Assembly: GCF_002760615.1 (NCBI RefSeq)
Contig: NZ_AWWI01000060.1
Coordinates: forward strand, 62,001-126,000
Direction of reading: 5' to 3'
Origin: Puniceibacterium antarcticum
GTDB lineage: Bacteria > Pseudomonadota > Alphaproteobacteria > Rhodobacterales > Rhodobacteraceae
DNA length: 64,000 nucleotides
Numbering within the stretch: position 1 is the stretch's first letter; each line of letters opens with the position of its first letter. Shown in pieces: positions 43,011 through 52,578 of this stretch. The position numbers were made by a program, and so were the translations under genes. The notes below the pieces were generated by a model that saw only the letters and a program-made list of their open reading frames with translations, was not told the origin of the DNA and did no database searches.

Positions 43011-44144
43011 ATGAGCCTCAACCACATCCGTCCGTGGCGCAACATCTATCGCCGCAAATCACGCCAGATCATGGTGGGCAACGTACCGGTCGGGGGGGAT
43101 GCGCCGATCACGGTACAGACCATGACAAATACGCTCACCACAGATATCAAGGCCACCATCGCGCAGGTTCTGCGTTCTGCAGAGGCCGGTGCAGATATCG
43201 TACGGATCTCTGTGCCGGATCAGGCTTCGGCCAAGGCGCTCAAGGAAATCGTGCGCGAAAGTCCGGTGCCGATCGTTGCCGATATCCATTTCCACTATAA
43301 ACGTGGGATCGAGGCGGCTGAGGCTGGCGCGGCCTGTCTGCGTATCAATCCGGGAAATATCGGCAGCAAGGAGCGAGTGCGCGACGTCATCCAAGCCGCA
43401 CGCGATCACGGCTGTTCCATGCGCATCGGCGTCAACGCTGGTAGCTTGGAAAAACATCTTCTGGAAAAATACGGTGAACCTTGCCCGGATGCGATGGTCG
43501 AAAGCGGTCTGGAACACATCCGTATCCTGCAGGATAACGATTTCCACGAATTCAAGATCAGCTGCAAGGCATCGGATGTCTTCATGGCCGCTGCCGCCTA
43601 TCAGCAGCTGTCAGAGGCGACAGATGCGCCCATCCATCTTGGCATCACCGAGGCTGGTGGGCTGACCTCTGGAACGATCAAATCCGCCATCGGCCTAGGC
43701 AATCTTTTGTGGATGGGCATCGGTGACACGATCCGCGTCAGCCTGTCCGCTGATCCGGTGGAAGAGGTCAAGGTCGGATTCGAGATTCTGAAGTCCCTTG
43801 GCTTGCGCCACCGAGGCGTGAATATCATTTCTTGCCCAAGCTGCGCGCGTCAAGGTTTTGATGTGATCAAGACGGTCGAAGCCCTAGAACAACGGCTTGA
43901 ACACATCAAGACTCCGATGAGCCTGTCGATCATCGGCTGTGTGGTGAACGGCCCCGGAGAGGCGCTGATGACCGATGTCGGTTTCACCGGCGGCGGTAAT
44001 GGGGCCGGTATGGTCTATCTGGCCGGAAAGCAAAGCCACAAGATGTCCAACGAACAGATGGTTGATCACATCGTCGAAGAGGTCGAGAAGAAGGCCGCGA
44101 GTCTTGAAGCACAGGCGGCGGCCGAAAGCCAAGCCGCAGAATAG
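43011..44144 (+). CDS. ispG: 4-hydroxy-3-methylbut-2-enyl diphosphate synthase (flavodoxin)
   Basis: A 377-residue protein; I chose ATG 43011 (gagggag upstream) over an ATG 21 bases earlier. MEP pathway enzyme. The TIM-barrel motif [13 protein letters not shown] opens the protein. The 4Fe-4S cysteines lie in [14 protein letters not shown] and [14 protein letters not shown] short hairpin (GGGGTCA 42962-42968 with TGACCCC 42974-42980) precedes the start. An intrinsic terminator follows. Confidence 0.97.
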   Translation: MSLNHIRPWRNIYRRKSRQIMVGNVPVGGDAPITVQTMTNTLTTDIKATIAQVLRSAEAGADIVRISVPDQASAKALKEIVRESPVPIVADIHFHYKRGIEAAEAGAACLRINPGNIGSKERVRDVIQAARDHGCSMRIGVNAGSLEKHLLEKYGEPCPDAMVESGLEHIRILQDNDFHEFKISCKASDVFMAAAAYQQLSEATDAPIHLGITEAGGLTSGTIKSAIGLGNLLWMGIGDTIRVSLSADPVEEVKVGFEILKSLGLRHRGVNIISCPSCARQGFDVIKTVEALEQRLEHIKTPMSLSIIGCVVNGPGEALMTDVGFTGGGNGAGMVYLAGKQSHKMSNEQMVDHIVEEVEKKAASLEAQAAAESQAAE

Positions 44145-44179
44145 CGTCTTCATCTGCCTAGAAATATCCTCGGGGAGCG

Positions 44180-44203
44180 CGAGGGGCAGACAGCCCCTCG
44201 TTT
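44180..44203 (+). terminator. Intrinsic terminator after ispG
   Basis: CGAGGGGC (44180-44187) pairs with GCCCCTCG (44193-44200) around AGACA, followed by TTTCT. It separates ispG from the convergent transglutaminase gene. Confidence 0.75.
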
Positions 44204-44216
44204 CTGCCTTCTCAGA

Positions 44217-44990
44217 TCACGCCGCTGTCACCATGACATTCTGACGGCGCAGTTCGGTTCGACCATAGGTTGTCAGAAACGCGATATCCGTGGCATCACG
44301 TCCGACGCAGATCCGCGCCATATCCTCTGGTTTGGCCATGCCGGTCGGGTCCACCAGATGCCAGGCCCCTTCCAGCCAGACCTCGACCACTGCGTGAAAA
44401 TCCTGAGGTTCCACACCCAGCGCGTAGACGCTTACGATGCGCGCCGGGATCGTTCCAGCGCGCGCCAGCGTGATGAGCATATGCGCGAAATCGCGACAAA
44501 CTCCCTGACGCAGCACAAATGTTTCCAGCGCCGAAGTTTCCGCGTCCGAGGTCCCCGGAACATAGGCGAAGAAGGTGTTCACAAAGGTGTTCATCGCGGC
44601 CAGTTTGGCGCCCCCCTGCAGCGTGCCGAATTCAGCATTCACAAAGGCAAGGAACTTGTCTGATGGGCAGTAGCGCGACGGAAACAGGTATTTGACCACC
44701 TCAGGAGGCAGGTCATGGGGAAGGTCAGCTTTCAGTTCCGCGATATTTTCGGTCTTGCGCTTGATCTTGATCTCTGCGGCATAGTGCCAGGTCAGTGCGC
44801 TGGTCTCCTGCACCCAGAGCCGTTCGCCGATATCCTCTTCAGCTGGGGTGGTGCGAGGGGTGCGGGTCTGTGTGGTCAGTAAGCCGGAGACCAGGGTCTG
44901 GTCAGGCATGTCTGCGGCGTAGATCTGTGCCAGGCAATCGGTTGGACCGAAGAGGGCATAGTCCAGCGTCACGTCGATCTTGAGGTTCAT
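44217..44990 (-). CDS. Transglutaminase-like cysteine protease family protein
   Basis: A 257-residue protein starting at ATG 44990 (ggagag upstream). The catalytic triad pattern is complete: Cys in RQGVCRDFAHM, His in PQDFHAVVEVW, Asp in HLVDPTGM. The N-terminal 120 residues form the beta domain common in this family (LDYALFGPTDCLAQIYAADMPDQ). There is no signal peptide, so it is probably cytosolic. Substrate unknown. Confidence 0.9.
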   Translation of the reverse strand: MNLKIDVTLDYALFGPTDCLAQIYAADMPDQTLVSGLLTTQTRTPRTTPAEEDIGERLWVQETSALTWHYAAEIKIKRKTENIAELKADLPHDLPPEVVKYLFPSRYCPSDKFLAFVNAEFGTLQGGAKLAAMNTFVNTFFAYVPGTSDAETSALETFVLRQGVCRDFAHMLITLARAGTIPARIVSVYALGVEPQDFHAVVEVWLEGAWHLVDPTGMAKPEDMARICVGRDATDIAFLTTYGRTELRRQNVMVTAA

Positions 44991-45039
44991 GGTCTCTCCG
45001 GAGCAAGTCAGGTCTATGATGAGGTTTGGTCTGGGCGCA

Positions 45040-45078
45040 CAAGATAAGGCAGCGCCGCTTTGGCGCTGCCTTATCTTG
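45040..45078. repeat. Perfect 17-bp inverted repeat (terminator-like hairpin)
   Basis: CAAGATAAGGCAGCGCC (45040-45056) and its exact reverse complement (45062-45078) flank GCTTT. It lies 49 bases before the transglutaminase start and 85 bases after the DsbA-like stop, both on the minus strand. It may terminate the dsbA transcript. No U-tract follows beyond the AT-rich arm end. Confidence 0.8.
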
Positions 45079-45163
45079 CTCTTCTGAGCGAATGCAAGGG
45101 GTGGGGTATAGGTTCCCGAGTGCCCTTGCTGGCGTTGCAAAATGTCAGATGGCTGACAGGGTC

Positions 45164-45916
45164 TCAGCCCTCGGAACGTTCCTTGGCGACGATCTGCTCC
45201 ATCGTGTCCAGCGGAACGTAGCCGCGCACAAGTTCGGTTCCCATGACGAAGGTGGGGGTGCCGTTGATTTTCAGATTCTGCGCAAGCGCACGGGTTTCGC
45301 TGATCTGACGCTCGATCTCGGGATCGTCCATCCTGGCGAGAACTGCATCAGCATCCAGTCCCAGCGTGTCGGCCAGACGGCGCAGCACCGGTTCACTCAT
45401 GTCCGAGGTCATGGTGATCAGAGTGTCATAGGCGGATTTGTAAGCCTCATCCCCTGCAACAAGGCGCACGGCCAGGGCAAAGCGTGTCGAGATCATCGAG
45501 GCTTCGCCCAAGATCGGGAACTCCTTGACGATAAACTTGATATTGCCATCCGAGCTGATCAGCTCGGCCACTTCATCATGTGCCTTGCGGCAATAGCCAC
45601 AGCGGTAGTCCATGAATTCGACCACGGTGATATCCCCGTCGGGATTGCCGCCGACCCAGGAATAGCCGTCCTCAAAAATCTGCGTGGCGTTGTCCGTCAG
45701 CAACTGGTCATCGCCTGCGGCCTCCGCCTCGGCCTTGCGTTTTTCGGCGACATCGACGGCCTCGAAGATCACCTCTGGATTGTCGAGCAGATAAGCGCGG
45801 ACTTCTGCGCGGAAGGCTTCGCGCTCTGCGTCTGACATGGCCGAGACGTCAAAGGCCGAGGCCGGGGCGGAGAGGCCAACGGCAAGTGCGGCGGCGGCAG
45901 TGAGGGTCTTGATCAT
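45164..45916 (-). CDS. DsbA family thiol-disulfide oxidoreductase
   Basis: A 250-residue secreted protein. The start at ATG 45916 gives a signal peptide (IKTLTAAAALAVGLSAPASA). The active site is CGYC in FMDYRCGYCRKAH, the cis-Pro motif is NGTPTFVMG. The N-terminal helix (residues about 30-90) carries a helical extension seen in the BdbD/ScsC-like group. It would oxidise or isomerise disulfides in the periplasm. It follows the M48 protease gene by 26 bases. Confidence 0.9.
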   Translation of the reverse strand: MIKTLTAAAALAVGLSAPASAFDVSAMSDAEREAFRAEVRAYLLDNPEVIFEAVDVAEKRKAEAEAAGDDQLLTDNATQIFEDGYSWVGGNPDGDITVVEFMDYRCGYCRKAHDEVAELISSDGNIKFIVKEFPILGEASMISTRFALAVRLVAGDEAYKSAYDTLITMTSDMSEPVLRRLADTLGLDADAVLARMDDPEIERQISETRALAQNLKINGTPTFVMGTELVRGYVPLDTMEQIVAKERSEG

Positions 45917-45942
45917 CAGAGGTCTCCCGAAAACAATTAGGG

Positions 45943-47262
45943 TCAGCGCCGTTGCGCCTGCTTGGCTGCATCTAGCACATCCAGCGCCCGTTGCCACGGG
46001 GCAGAGCCGCGCGGCAGCTGATCCACCGCGCGTTTGGCATGAATCCCCGCATCTGCCAATCGGCCTTGCAGGGCATAGCGTTCCGCCGTCACGACCGAGG
46101 CCATGCCGGGCTGTTCGGTCTTGGCATAAGCCACGGCGAGATCGCGCAGGATTCGCGCATCGCGCCAGTCCCGGCCACGGGCCTGCTCTAGCACGGTCAG
46201 CGCCTCTTGATACTCGCCCGCCGCCAACAGTGCCCGGCCCAGGCCGCCGAGAATGAGGGCGTTGTTCGGAGCGAGTGCGACGGCCTGCCGATAGCTCTGG
46301 ACCGCCGGACCGGCCTTGCGGGATTCCAGCAGGATTTCCGCCTTGAGATCGATCAGAAAGGGATCGCGTGGGCGCAGGGCAATCGCGCTGTCGATCGCCT
46401 TCAGCGCGCGGGGCAGGTCGCTTTGCTGGTGATAGGCGGCGGCCTCGCTCATAAGGGCGATGTCACGGGTAGGGCTTTCAGAAGTGCGTCGCAGCGTCCA
46501 TTTCGGGTTGCGGATAAAGGCCGACAGTTTGCCCTGCACCCGGGCGAACCAGTAGGCAGCCTCCGGGTCATCGGGCAGGGGTTTTGCGTAGGCTGTGACA
46601 AAGCCTTCCATTGCCCGCATCCGGTCGCGGGTCAGCGGGTGGCTGAGCATGTAAGGATCCTGACGGCCAACCGACAGCGCCTCTTGTCCCCGAAATAAGT
46701 CGAACACCTCGACCGCGCCTTGAGGGTCAACGCCAGCGCGCACCATGGTGCGGACCGAGCTTTGATCGGCCGAGGCTTCTTCTGCGCGGGAATGCGCGAG
46801 GTAGTTGCGCATGATCGAGGATTGCGCACCAAAGGCGATGCCCATCCCTGCTTCGCCTTGGCCCGAGAGCACGGCTGCCGCTGCCAGAGCCATGCCGATC
46901 CCGACAGCGGTATTGGCGTTGCGCAGGTTTCCGGCACGGCTGCTGATGTGACCATTGGCAATATGCGCGGCCTCATGTGCGATCACGGCCTGCAGCATGC
47001 GCGCACTTGTCAGTTTCAGGATCATGCCGGAATTGATAAAGATGTTCTGGCTGTCGATGATGAAAGCGTTCAGTGAGGGGTCATCCACCACCAGCACGCG
47101 CACCTGTGCCGGGGACAGGCCTGCGGCACGGATGATCGGGTCAGCAATCTGGGTGAGGCCATATTCGATGTCCGCATCCCGCAGCAGGGATATCGCCCGT
47201 GCCGGGCTGCCCGCAATCAGCGCAAGCCCAAAGGCAAGAACCAGAAATCGGAGTTGCAACAT
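45943..47262 (-). CDS. Periplasmic M48 metalloprotease with TPR repeats (BepA-like)
   Basis: A 439-residue protein with signal peptide (FLVLAFGLALIAGSPARA). Zinc site HEAAH (in AVIAHEAAHIANGH) with the third ligand in SRAEEASADQ. The loop after it is Gly/Ala-rich. The C-terminal 150 residues hold TPR-like repeats (ALKAIDSAIALRPRDPFLIDLKAEIL; SYRQAVALAPNNALILGGLGRALL; AGEYQEALTVLEQA). It resembles BepA/YfgC, which guards outer-membrane protein assembly. Probably in operon with the DsbA-like gene. Confidence 0.9.
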   Translation of the reverse strand: MLQLRFLVLAFGLALIAGSPARAISLLRDADIEYGLTQIADPIIRAAGLSPAQVRVLVVDDPSLNAFIIDSQNIFINSGMILKLTSARMLQAVIAHEAAHIANGHISSRAGNLRNANTAVGIGMALAAAAVLSGQGEAGMGIAFGAQSSIMRNYLAHSRAEEASADQSSVRTMVRAGVDPQGAVEVFDLFRGQEALSVGRQDPYMLSHPLTRDRMRAMEGFVTAYAKPLPDDPEAAYWFARVQGKLSAFIRNPKWTLRRTSESPTRDIALMSEAAAYHQQSDLPRALKAIDSAIALRPRDPFLIDLKAEILLESRKAGPAVQSYRQAVALAPNNALILGGLGRALLAAGEYQEALTVLEQARGRDWRDARILRDLAVAYAKTEQPGMASVVTAERYALQGRLADAGIHAKRAVDQLPRGSAPWQRALDVLDAAKQAQRR

Positions 47263-47388
47263 TGACCCTGCGCCCTGTTCGTTTTCTAACCGCCCGTATA
47301 CCGGACCCTGACCAACCGCCTGTACGCCGGACGAATTCCGACCTGTGTCTACGCGAAGATGGTTAACACGTAATCTAGGGAGAGCGAG

Positions 47389-48534
47389 ATGAGAAACTCA
47401 AACCGCGGGGCTGTTGATCCCTTTATCGTGATGGATGTGATGGAGGCTGCCCGCGCCGCCGAGGATGCCGGGCGTCACATCATCCACATGGAAGTTGGTC
47501 AGCCGGGCACTCCGGCGCCCGTTGCAGCGCGCGAGGCCCTGGCCAAGGCGATGGAGACGGACGCGCTGGGGTATACGGTGGCTTTGGGGTTGCCCGCGCT
47601 GCGTCAGCGGATCGCGCAGCTTTATGGCGAATGGTATAATGTGGACCTTGATCCGGCGCGGGTTGTGGTCACGCCGGGGTCGTCTGGGGGCTTTATCCTT
47701 GCCTTTACCGCGTTGTTCGATGCGGGGGAGCGGGTGGCACTGGGGGCGCCGGGCTATCCGTCCTACCGCCAGATCCTGAAGGCGCTGGATCTGGTCCCGG
47801 TCGAGGTGCAGACCGCAGCAGAGAATCGCCTGCAGCCGGTGCCGTCTGATCTGGCCGGGCTGGATTATCAGGGGCTTATGGTCGCCTCGCCCGCCAATCC
47901 CACGGGCACGATGCTGGACAAGGATGCGCTTGGTGCACTGATCGGGGCCTGTCAGGAGCGCGGGGCGGCGTTTCTGTCGGACGAGATCTATCACGGCATC
48001 GAATATGAACGGCGCGCGGTCACTGCGCTTGAGATCAGCGACGATGTCTGCGTGATCAACTCGTTCTCGAAGTATTTCAGCATGACGGGCTGGCGCGTCG
48101 GTTGGCTGGTGGTGCCGCCCGCGCAGGTGCGCCAGTTCGAGCGGCTGGCCCAGAACATGTTCATCTGCGCGCCCCACGCGGCGCAGGTGGCGGCGCTGGC
48201 GGCGATGGATGCGGGGGAGGAACTGACCGGCAATATGGTCGTCTATGCCGAGAACCGCCGTCTGATGCTGGAAGGTCTGCCAAAGGCCGGGTTTGACCGG
48301 ATCGCACCACCCGATGGCGCGTTTTACGTCTATGCGGATGTGAGCCATATCTCCGATGACAGCCGCGCCTTTGCCGCCGAAATTCTGGACAAGGCCGGGG
48401 TCGCGGTGACGCCGGGGCTGGATTTCGATCCGGTGCGTGGGGGTGGGACCTTGCGATTTTCCTATGCGCGCAGCACTGCGGATATTGTCGAGGGATTGGA
48501 GCGTCTTGCGGCCTTCATGGTGGCGCGGGGCTGA
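47389..48534 (+). CDS. PLP-dependent aminotransferase, class I/II
   Basis: A 381-residue protein. HMEVGQPGTPAP, YTVALGLPALRQRIA, VASPANPTGTML, FLSDEIYHGIEY and the PLP lysine in NSFSKYFSMTGWRVGWLV are all present; the final Arg lies in LRFSYARS. It belongs to the aspartate aminotransferase fold type I, but its substrate (aspartate, aromatic or other) cannot be fixed. Divergent from the M48 gene; 126 bases separate them. Confidence 0.9.
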   Translation: MRNSNRGAVDPFIVMDVMEAARAAEDAGRHIIHMEVGQPGTPAPVAAREALAKAMETDALGYTVALGLPALRQRIAQLYGEWYNVDLDPARVVVTPGSSGGFILAFTALFDAGERVALGAPGYPSYRQILKALDLVPVEVQTAAENRLQPVPSDLAGLDYQGLMVASPANPTGTMLDKDALGALIGACQERGAAFLSDEIYHGIEYERRAVTALEISDDVCVINSFSKYFSMTGWRVGWLVVPPAQVRQFERLAQNMFICAPHAAQVAALAAMDAGEELTGNMVVYAENRRLMLEGLPKAGFDRIAPPDGAFYVYADVSHISDDSRAFAAEILDKAGVAVTPGLDFDPVRGGGTLRFSYARSTADIVEGLERLAAFMVARG

Positions 48535-48597
48535 TCGCTCAAGAAAGGGTTATTGGCAGCAAGGTCGGAATTTTGCTTATTCGGAAAGAGAGGCAGC

Positions 48598-49875
48598 ATG
48601 TGGACGGCAGATCACGCACGACCGCCTGAAGGGGTGCCGATCAGATTTCTGGCTGTCCGGTGTTTGCTTGGCATGGTTGCTCTCTGGATCGGGCTTTGCG
48701 CTGGCAGCTTGCAAGCGCAGGATCAGGCGGGGGCGACAAAATTTCTGGGCGGTTCGGTGCGCGATACCTGGGGCGGCGCCGAGCTGCGGCTGGAGTTGAG
48801 CCACGGCGTGCCTTGGCGGGTTTTTACCCTGACCGCGCCGGACCGGATTGTGGTGGATTTCGGCGCGGTGGATTGGCAGGGTGCCGATCCAGAGAGCCTG
48901 CGCCGGGGTGACAGGATCAGCGCCCTGCGGTTTGGTGGCTTTCGCCTGGGCATGTCGCGACTGGTGGCCGTGCTGGACAGGCCGATGGCGGTAGAGAAGG
49001 CCGGGCTGAGCGTGAACACGGACAACGTGAACGGGGGCGGCGCGGCTGAGCTTGTCCTGAGTCTGGGCAACGTGGATCGCGCCGCCTTTGATGCAAGTGC
49101 CGGTGCACCGCAGGATCCGCGCTGGGATTTGCCCCCTGCCGCCGCAGTACGCGCCGCCCCGAAGGGGCCGGGGCCGGTCGTGGTGATGATCGATCCGGGC
49201 CATGGCGGGATTGATCCGGGCGCCGAGGCGGATGGTGTCAACGAAGCCGGACTTGTTCTGGCCTTTGCGCAAGAGTTGCGCGAGGTGCTGCTGCGCGCCG
49301 GTGGCTTTGAGGTGGTGATGACGCGTGATGCCGATACCTTCGTCTCACTCGAAGGGCGGGTGGCGCTGGCGCATGCGGCGGGTGCGGATGTCTTTATCTC
49401 GCTGCATGCGGATTCCATTGACGAAGGGATTGCGCGGGGAGCGGCGATTTACACGCTGGCGGAAAAGGCATCGGATGCGGCTTCTGCCGCTTTGGCCGAA
49501 CGGCATGACCGCGATGATTTGCTCGCTGGGATCGATCTGAATGGGTCGGATGACCGGGTTGCGCGGGTGCTGATGGATCTTGCCCGTCTGGACAATGCGC
49601 CGCGCAGTCGGGCCCTGGCAGCGGATCTGCTGGCCGGGATTCGCAGTAATCTGGGCGAGGTGCATAAGCGCCCGCTGCGGCAGGCCGGGTTTTCCGTGCT
49701 CAAGGCGGCGGATATCCCGTCTGTGCTGATTGAACTGGGATTTTTGTCGACCGCGGGCGAATTGCGAAACCTTCAGGATTCGGCCTGGAGGGAGAGAATG
49801 TCGGCGGGGATCCGGGATGGTTTGCAGAGCTGGGTGCAGGAAGATGCGGCACTGGCGGGGTTGCGCAGACAATAG
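48598..49875 (+). CDS. N-acetylmuramoyl-L-alanine amidase with AMIN domain
   Basis: A 425-residue exported protein starting at ATG 48598. The hydrophobic signal is at about 20-40 (CLLGMVALWIGLCAGSLQA). The AMIN domain (about 45-170) targets the septum. The amidase_3 domain (about 195-415) shows VVMIDPGHGGIDPGA (zinc His), VNEAGLVLAFA (Glu), FISLHADS (His) and VLIELGFLS (catalytic Glu). It removes stem peptides during cell separation, the AmiC role. It lies next to a class A PBP gene. Confidence 0.93.
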   Translation: MWTADHARPPEGVPIRFLAVRCLLGMVALWIGLCAGSLQAQDQAGATKFLGGSVRDTWGGAELRLELSHGVPWRVFTLTAPDRIVVDFGAVDWQGADPESLRRGDRISALRFGGFRLGMSRLVAVLDRPMAVEKAGLSVNTDNVNGGGAAELVLSLGNVDRAAFDASAGAPQDPRWDLPPAAAVRAAPKGPGPVVVMIDPGHGGIDPGAEADGVNEAGLVLAFAQELREVLLRAGGFEVVMTRDADTFVSLEGRVALAHAAGADVFISLHADSIDEGIARGAAIYTLAEKASDAASAALAERHDRDDLLAGIDLNGSDDRVARVLMDLARLDNAPRSRALAADLLAGIRSNLGEVHKRPLRQAGFSVLKAADIPSVLIELGFLSTAGELRNLQDSAWRERMSAGIRDGLQSWVQEDAALAGLRRQ

Positions 49876-50025
49876 GACCGCCTGACAGAGAGTAGTGTGT
49901 GCGACACGCAGGGTCTGTAACGGGCAGATTCACACCAGCGCTCTGCCGCGCACACGCGAGGATGTGTTTTGACGGCGCCCCCCATGCGGTATAGTGGAAC
50001 GCGCAAAGCCTAGGGGGGCCGCGTC

Positions 50026-52578
50026 ATGACCCGATTCATCCTGTCGTTCTTTGGAACGATTTTCAGCCTGATCACCTTGGGCGCCCTGATGATTGCGCTG
50101 ACCATCGGCGCGGTCTTCTGGATGTATGGCCGCGACCTTCCCAGCCATGAAAGTCTGGCGCAGTATACCCCGCCCACGATCAGCCGGATCTACTCGACTG
50201 AAGGCAAGATCATCGACGAATTTGCCAAGGAACGCCGCCTTTTTACCCCGGCTAATGAGATTCCGGATCTGGTCAAGCAAGCTTTTATAAGTGCTGAGGA
50301 CAAGAACTTCTATCAGCATTCGGGTTATGACGTGCGTGGCATCGCCGCTGCAGCCTTTGAAGCCGTGCGCACACGGGGCCGCGATGTGCGCGGTGCATCG
50401 ACGATCACTCAGCAGGTGATGAAGAACTTCCTGTTGGGCGGTGACCGGCGGGCCGAACGCAAGATCAAGGAAATCATCCTTGCCTCGCGGATCGAAGAAA
50501 CGATGAGCAAGGAAAAGATCCTTGAACTTTATCTGAACGAGATCTTTCTGGGCCAGAATTCCTATGGTGTTTCGGCTGCCGCTCAGACGTACTTCAACAA
50601 ATCGCTGATGGAACTTGCCCCGCACGAGGCGGCCTTTCTCGCCTCTCTTCCCAAGGCGCCGTCGGATTATCATCCCGTGCGCCGCAAGGAACGTCTGCTG
50701 GAACGCCGCAACTTTGTTCTGCGCGAGATGCATGAAAATGGCTATCTGACAGATGACGTGTTTGAGAGTGAGGTCGCCCAGCCGTTGCGGTCGGTGCAGA
50801 ACGGCGATTTTGCGCCGTTCCAGGAAAGCCTGCCGCCGCGCGACTACTTTACCGATGAAATCCGCCGCGAGTTGAGCCGTGAGCGCGGCGAGGAAGATTT
50901 CTTTACCGGCGGATATTCCGTGCGCGCCACGCTCGACCCCGAGATGCAGGTCGAGGCTGCAAAGGCGCTGCGCGCTGCGCTTGAGGAATATGACCGCTCG
51001 CAAGGCGTCTGGCGCGGGTCGGGCAAGACCATTCCGCAGGATCAGCTGGGATCAGAGGCCTCCTGGCGCGAGGCGCTGGCCAATGTCCGGATTTCCCGCG
51101 ATGTTGACCTGCAGGGCACCTGGTATCCCGCCGTTGTGCTTGAGGTCGGAGCCAGCGAGGCCCGTATCGGCATCGAGGGTGTGGACGAGGATGAAGACGG
51201 TCATTGGATTGCGGCCAAGGATGTCCAATGGGCCCGCAAACGGCTGAAGGACGGAAAGCTCGCGGCGCGCGCCAAGGTGGCGGGTGATCTGGTTGCCGTC
51301 GGCGATGTGGTGCTGGTGCGGCGCATGACATCGGATGCGGATGGATCCTTTATCCGCTGGACGCTGCGCCAGATCCCCGAAGTCGAAGGCGGCTTCATGG
51401 CTATGGATGTGAACACCGGGCGGGTGATCGCGATGCAGGGTGGTTTCAGCTATCAGCATTCGGTGTTCAACCGCACCACCCAGGCCAATCGTCAGCCGGG
51501 CTCAAGCTTTAAGCCGTTTGTCTATGCTGCTGCACTGGACAGTGGCTATACGCCCGCGACGGTCGTCATCGACGCACCGATTGAGGTCGATACGCCGCAG
51601 GGTGTCTGGCGGCCCAAAAACTCGTCGAACACCTATTACGGCCCGACGCCGATGCGCACCGGGATTGAACAGTCGCGCAACCTGATGACCGTGCGTCTGG
51701 CGCAGGAGGTCGGGATGGACACGGTTGCGCGCTATGCGGAAAAATTCGGCGTCTACGATCACATGGGCAGAGTGCTGGCCAATTCGCTGGGGTCCGAGGA
51801 AACCACGATCTACAAGATGGTTGCAGCCTATGCGATGTTTGCCAATGGCGGAGAGCGGGTCGAGCCGACGCTGATCGACCGGGTGCAAGACCGCTATGGC
51901 AATACTGTCTACCGCCACGACAAGCGCGATTGCGTCAATTGTGATGATCCCAATATCGCGCCCAACAGCAGCCCGCGCATTGTGTCCAACCGCGAACGCG
52001 TGATGGACCCTGTGACCGCCTATCAGCTGACCTCGATGCTGCAGGGCGTTGTGCAGCGTGGCACGGCGTCCAGCGTGATAAACCTGCCGGTGCCGATCGC
52101 GGGCAAGACCGGAACCACCAACGATGCCAAGGACGTCTGGTTCGTGGGCTTTTCCAGCAACATCGTGGCCGGGTGCTATATCGGCTTTGACCAGCCACGA
52201 ACGCTGGGCGCGCATGCCTATGGTGGCACGATGTGCGGTCCGGTGTTTCAGCAGTTCATGGAAAAAGCGATCGCCAAATACGGCGGGGGCAAGTTCACCG
52301 TGCCCGAGCAATGCCAGTTCATCAACATCGACCGCTTTACTGGCGCGCGGCTTCCTGATGGGGCCAGCGGTGACAATGTCGTGGCCGAATGTTTCCGCCG
52401 GGGCGAACTGCCGATCTTTGGCATCCAGTTTGATGGCGGTTTCGCCATGGGCGGCAATTTCGACATCATTCAGCCGGACGGCAGGACGTCACGCAATGTG
52501 ACCACCTCGTCTGGGGGAACCGGGATTGTCGGACCAAAAGCCAGCTTTGGATCGATGAGTTCAGGCGGTCTGTACTAA
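50026..52578 (+). CDS. Penicillin-binding protein 1A (class A bifunctional PBP)
   Basis: An 850-residue protein: membrane anchor (about 5-30), glycosyltransferase domain (SAEDKNFYQHSGYDVRGI with catalytic Glu, RGASTITQQVMKNFLL, LYLNEIFLG, ASLPKAPSDYHPVR), an OB-like insert at about 370-440, and a transpeptidase with SSFK in RQPGSSFKPFVYAAAL, SRN in EQSRNLMTV and KTGTTND. It polymerises and cross-links murein. The strong match at every motif leaves no real doubt. Confidence 0.96.
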   Translation: MTRFILSFFGTIFSLITLGALMIALTIGAVFWMYGRDLPSHESLAQYTPPTISRIYSTEGKIIDEFAKERRLFTPANEIPDLVKQAFISAEDKNFYQHSGYDVRGIAAAAFEAVRTRGRDVRGASTITQQVMKNFLLGGDRRAERKIKEIILASRIEETMSKEKILELYLNEIFLGQNSYGVSAAAQTYFNKSLMELAPHEAAFLASLPKAPSDYHPVRRKERLLERRNFVLREMHENGYLTDDVFESEVAQPLRSVQNGDFAPFQESLPPRDYFTDEIRRELSRERGEEDFFTGGYSVRATLDPEMQVEAAKALRAALEEYDRSQGVWRGSGKTIPQDQLGSEASWREALANVRISRDVDLQGTWYPAVVLEVGASEARIGIEGVDEDEDGHWIAAKDVQWARKRLKDGKLAARAKVAGDLVAVGDVVLVRRMTSDADGSFIRWTLRQIPEVEGGFMAMDVNTGRVIAMQGGFSYQHSVFNRTTQANRQPGSSFKPFVYAAALDSGYTPATVVIDAPIEVDTPQGVWRPKNSSNTYYGPTPMRTGIEQSRNLMTVRLAQEVGMDTVARYAEKFGVYDHMGRVLANSLGSEETTIYKMVAAYAMFANGGERVEPTLIDRVQDRYGNTVYRHDKRDCVNCDDPNIAPNSSPRIVSNRERVMDPVTAYQLTSMLQGVVQRGTASSVINLPVPIAGKTGTTNDAKDVWFVGFSSNIVAGCYIGFDQPRTLGAHAYGGTMCGPVFQQFMEKAIAKYGGGKFTVPEQCQFINIDRFTGARLPDGASGDNVVAECFRRGELPIFGIQFDGGFAMGGNFDIIQPDGRTSRNVTTSSGGTGIVGPKASFGSMSSGGLY

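Noticed and set aside
47359-47366. ATGGTTAA as a CtrA half-site before the aminotransferase gene
   Set aside because: Only one half of the TTAA-N7-TTAA motif; eight-base matches are expected by chance.
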